Positions 4,291 through 6,500 of a stretch of 6,500 bases of DNA are shown here, piece after piece. The position numbers were made by a program, and so were the translations under genes. Under the pieces are notes generated by a model. That model saw only the letters and a program-made list of their open reading frames with translations. It did no database searches and had not been told where the DNA came from. Source of the DNA: Firmicutes bacterium UBA2595. Its GTDB lineage: Bacteria > Bacillota > Thermincolia > Thermincolales > UBA2595. The stretch lies in NCBI GenBank assembly GCA_002339745.1, contig DDKP01000152.1, forward strand, positions 1 to 6,500, written 5' to 3'. The stretch's first letter is position 1. Every line of letters begins with the position of its first letter.

Positions 4291-6500
4291 ATGATACAGG
4301 CTGTTATCATGGCCGGAGGCGAAGGTACTCGCCTGAGGCCGCTTACCTGTGACCGGCCTAAACCGATGGTCCCTGTTCTCAACAAGCCGGTGATGGAGTA
4401 TACCGTAGAGCTCTTAAAGAAACACGGGATTACTGACATAGGGGTAACACTGCAGTATATGCCCTGGGAAATTAGCAACTATTTCCGTGATGGTTCTGAT
4501 CACGCTGTCAACATTCAGTATTTTATTGAAGAAACCCCCCTGGGAACCGCAGGCAGTGTTAAAAATGCACTAGGGTTTCTTGAGGATACGTTCATTGTAA
4601 TCAGTGGGGATGGTCTTACTGACTTTAACCTTACTGAAGCGATAAATTTTCACCGGGAAAAAGGGGCCATCGCCACCCTAATCCTCACTCCCGTTGAAAT
4701 TCCCCTTGAATACGGGGTGGTTATCACCGAGAAAACTGGCGAGATACGACAATTTCTGGAGAAACCCGGCTGGGGGGAGGTTTTTAGTGATACCGTTAAC
4801 ACGGGAATTTATGTCCTGGAACCGGAGGCGCTTGATTATGTGCCGCCAGGACAAAAGTTTGACTTCAGCAAGGACCTTTTCCCTTTTCTTTTGAAAGAAA
4901 AAAAACCCCTGTTTGGTATCAGCCTGCGGGGGTACTGGTGCGACATCGGCAACCTTAATCAGTACCTGGATGCGCAGTATCAGGCCATGGAAGGGCGGGT
5001 TTCTATACAAATCAGAGGGCTCCCTGGGGAGGACCGGGTCTATTTCGGGGAAAACTGCCAGGTTCACCCCGGAGCCCAAATTAAAGGCCCCGCTGTCATC
5101 GGGGACAACTGCTACATTGGCCGGGATGCCGTGGTAGGTCCATATACGGTCATCGGCAGCAGTTGCAGGATTGATGAAGGCGCTTCCCTGAAAAAGTCCA
5201 TCCTGTGGAACGGAGCTTACATAGGCAGGCGGTCTGAGATCAGGGGCGCAGTGATTTGCAGTAAAGCAATGGTCAAGGACCGGGCCATGGTCTTTGAAGG
5301 AGCTGTCATCGGTGACGGAGGAGTCCTGGAAGAGGAAGCCAAAGTAAGGCCGGATGTTAAAGTCTGGCCCAACAAAACAGTGGAGAAAGGAACTGTTTTA
5401 GACACCCACCTGGTCTGGGGAGCCAGGGCGTGCCGCAGTCTTTTTGGCGCTGATGGCATATCGGGTAAGGTCAATGTAAACCTGACTCCCGAGTGTGCCG
5501 CTAAACTCGGGGCCGTTTTCGGCAATGTTACTGGTCCTGGTTCGAAGATACTTGTCAGTTCTGATCATTCCTGTTCCAGCCAGATGATAAAAATGGCCGT
5601 TCAATCGGGACTGATGTCGGCAGGCATATCCGTATTCGACGGCGGGAGCCTGGTAACACCTGTCCACCGGCATGCCGTCAGAGCCTTGGGGGTGAAGGGA
5701 GGAATCCACATTAAATCCTCTTCCAAAGATCCGGATATCCTTCATCTCAACTTTTTTACAGGCAGCGGCTCTGTAATTGGCCGGGATATGGAGAGAAAGA
5801 TTGAAAACCAGTTTGAGCGGGACGATTTCCAACGGAGTTCCAAAGAGCATACGGGCGAGATATTATATATGCCTGGCCTTACAGAATCTTACATCCGCAG
5901 CGTTTTAAAAAATGTCAGTACAGATGTAATAAGAGACCGCCGTTACAGAGTCGTTACGTACTTCACCGGAGAATGTATGCAGGCGGTAGTTCCCGAAATT
6001 TTCAACAGGCTGGGATGTGAGTTGATCAATTGCGGTATTGGTTCAGAACCTGATGGGCCTAGGGAACCGTTCTCCATTGCAGAATCCCTGGCGGGTGAAG
6101 TCACCGGGTCGGGAGCCAGTATCGGGGCTGTTTTGGACAACAATGGAGAACGGGTTGTGCTCATAGACGAACTGGGTAACGTAATTAATAAGGACTTGTT
6201 TGAGGCCCTGATGTCCCTGATTATCCTGGAAAAATCCAGCCGCCCCGTGGTAGCGGCGCCGGTGACCGCCAGCGGGGTAGTTGAACGCCTTGCCATGTCC
6301 AGGAACGGGAGGGTGGTCAGGACCAAGACCTCGGCTTCAGCATTCCTGGAAGAAGCAAGCAAGCCGGAAATTACCGGGGCCCAGGGGCGGCTAAATCAAT
6401 CGATACTGGCTTTTGACGCCTTATCCACCCTGGTTATGATACTGGAATATATGGCTGAAAAGAACAAGTCTTTGAGCCAGGTTGTTTCCGAAATACCCGA
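4291..6500 (+). CDS. Sugar-1-phosphate nucleotidyltransferase / phosphomannomutase-like fusion (3' end beyond window)
   Basis: An open frame of 736 codons runs off the window; related fusions are somewhat over 800 aa, so roughly the last tenth is missing. Residues 1-235 are a nucleotidyltransferase that would make an NDP-sugar from NTP and a sugar 1-phosphate: GGEGTRLRP (9-17), K24-P25, PLGTAGS (83-89), SGDG with Asp107, EKP (157-159), NTG (170-172) and WCDIG with metal ligand Asp218. Residues 253-375 are hexapeptide repeats forming a left-handed beta-helix. From about 380 the protein resembles PGM/PMM enzymes (LFGADGISGKVN, 384-395), but the phosphoserine loop reads KSSSKDP (475-481) and the metal loop DNNGER (616-621) instead of DGDxDR. 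The mutase part is thus probably inactive. Such proteins are often annotated as mannose-1-phosphate guanylyltransferase; glucose 1-phosphate is an equally reasonable substrate here. AAGGAG (4277-4282) overlaps the GT4 stop region, so the two genes form an operon. Confidence 0.9.
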   Translation, partial: MIQAVIMAGGEGTRLRPLTCDRPKPMVPVLNKPVMEYTVELLKKHGITDIGVTLQYMPWEISNYFRDGSDHAVNIQYFIEETPLGTAGSVKNALGFLEDTFIVISGDGLTDFNLTEAINFHREKGAIATLILTPVEIPLEYGVVITEKTGEIRQFLEKPGWGEVFSDTVNTGIYVLEPEALDYVPPGQKFDFSKDLFPFLLKEKKPLFGISLRGYWCDIGNLNQYLDAQYQAMEGRVSIQIRGLPGEDRVYFGENCQVHPGAQIKGPAVIGDNCYIGRDAVVGPYTVIGSSCRIDEGASLKKSILWNGAYIGRRSEIRGAVICSKAMVKDRAMVFEGAVIGDGGVLEEEAKVRPDVKVWPNKTVEKGTVLDTHLVWGARACRSLFGADGISGKVNVNLTPECAAKLGAVFGNVTGPGSKILVSSDHSCSSQMIKMAVQSGLMSAGISVFDGGSLVTPVHRHAVRALGVKGGIHIKSSSKDPDILHLNFFTGSGSVIGRDMERKIENQFERDDFQRSSKEHTGEILYMPGLTESYIRSVLKNVSTDVIRDRRYRVVTYFTGECMQAVVPEIFNRLGCELINCGIGSEPDGPREPFSIAESLAGEVTGSGASIGAVLDNNGERVVLIDELGNVINKDLFEALMSLIILEKSSRPVVAAPVTASGVVERLAMSRNGRVVRTKTSASAFLEEASKPEITGAQGRLNQSILAFDALSTLVMILEYMAEKNKSLSQVVSEIP

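Noticed and set aside
5398..5850. Open frame of 150 codons on the - strand
   Set aside because: It lies wholly inside the fusion gene, whose + strand translation shows conserved domain sequence, and its product has no recognisable domain. The - strand frames at 4678-5079, 5217-5525 and 5943-6362 are rejected for the same reason.
4291..6500. GlgC (ADP-glucose pyrophosphorylase)
   Set aside because: The N-terminal domain is a general nucleotidyltransferase, but the long beta-helix plus a PMM-like domain is the mannose-1-phosphate guanylyltransferase fusion architecture, not GlgC.
1..6500. CRISPR array, tRNA, rRNA or complete insertion sequence
   Set aside because: No regularly spaced repeats, cloverleaf, rRNA core sequence or transposase gene was found on either strand.

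Overview
The window looks like a stretch of a low-to-moderate GC Gram-positive (Firmicutes/Bacillota) chromosome. The signs are strong AGGAGG-type ribosome binding sites, a lipobox lipoprotein, intrinsic terminators and a terminator-type GEMM-I riboswitch. Gene content (GT4 glucan-synthase-like enzyme, small starch-binding-module protein, nucleotidyltransferase/phosphomutase fusion) suggests a clostridial anaerobe of the Peptococcaceae/Desulfotomaculum type. That placement is an inference from general familiarity, not from a search.

Layout, all genes on the + strand. (1) 124-1041: exported polysaccharide deacetylase (CE4) whose metal motif has PgaB/IcaB-like spacing, behind a plausible sigma-A promoter. 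(2) 1113-1244: GEMM-I (cyclic-di-GMP-I) riboswitch with intrinsic terminator and a visible candidate antiterminator, leading into (3) 1296-2264: an unrecognised helical/TPR-like lipoprotein, closed by a clear terminator at 2265-2286. (4) 2430-2792: a stand-alone CBM25-like starch/glycogen-binding module of 120 aa. (5) 2836-2914: an intergenic structured inverted repeat of unknown identity. (6) 3005-4276: a GT4 glycosyltransferase resembling alpha-glucan synthases. (7) 4291 to beyond the window end: a sugar-1-phosphate nucleotidyltransferase fused to a left-handed beta-helix and a phosphomannomutase-like domain that has lost its catalytic motifs.

Two themes can be proposed. The left half looks like cell-surface or matrix biology: an exported polysaccharide deacetylase beside a lipoprotein switched by cyclic-di-GMP. 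The right half looks like synthesis of an alpha-glucan or other storage/surface polysaccharide: the nucleotidyltransferase would make the activated sugar, the GT4 enzyme would polymerise it and the CBM25-like protein would bind the polymer. The GT4 and fusion genes are 14 nt apart and almost certainly co-transcribed. The link between the two halves is only proximity.

The observations most worth following are the riboswitch with its mutually exclusive pairing, the apparent loss of phosphomutase chemistry in the fusion protein, the free-standing CBM25 protein and the unexplained structured element before the GT4 gene.
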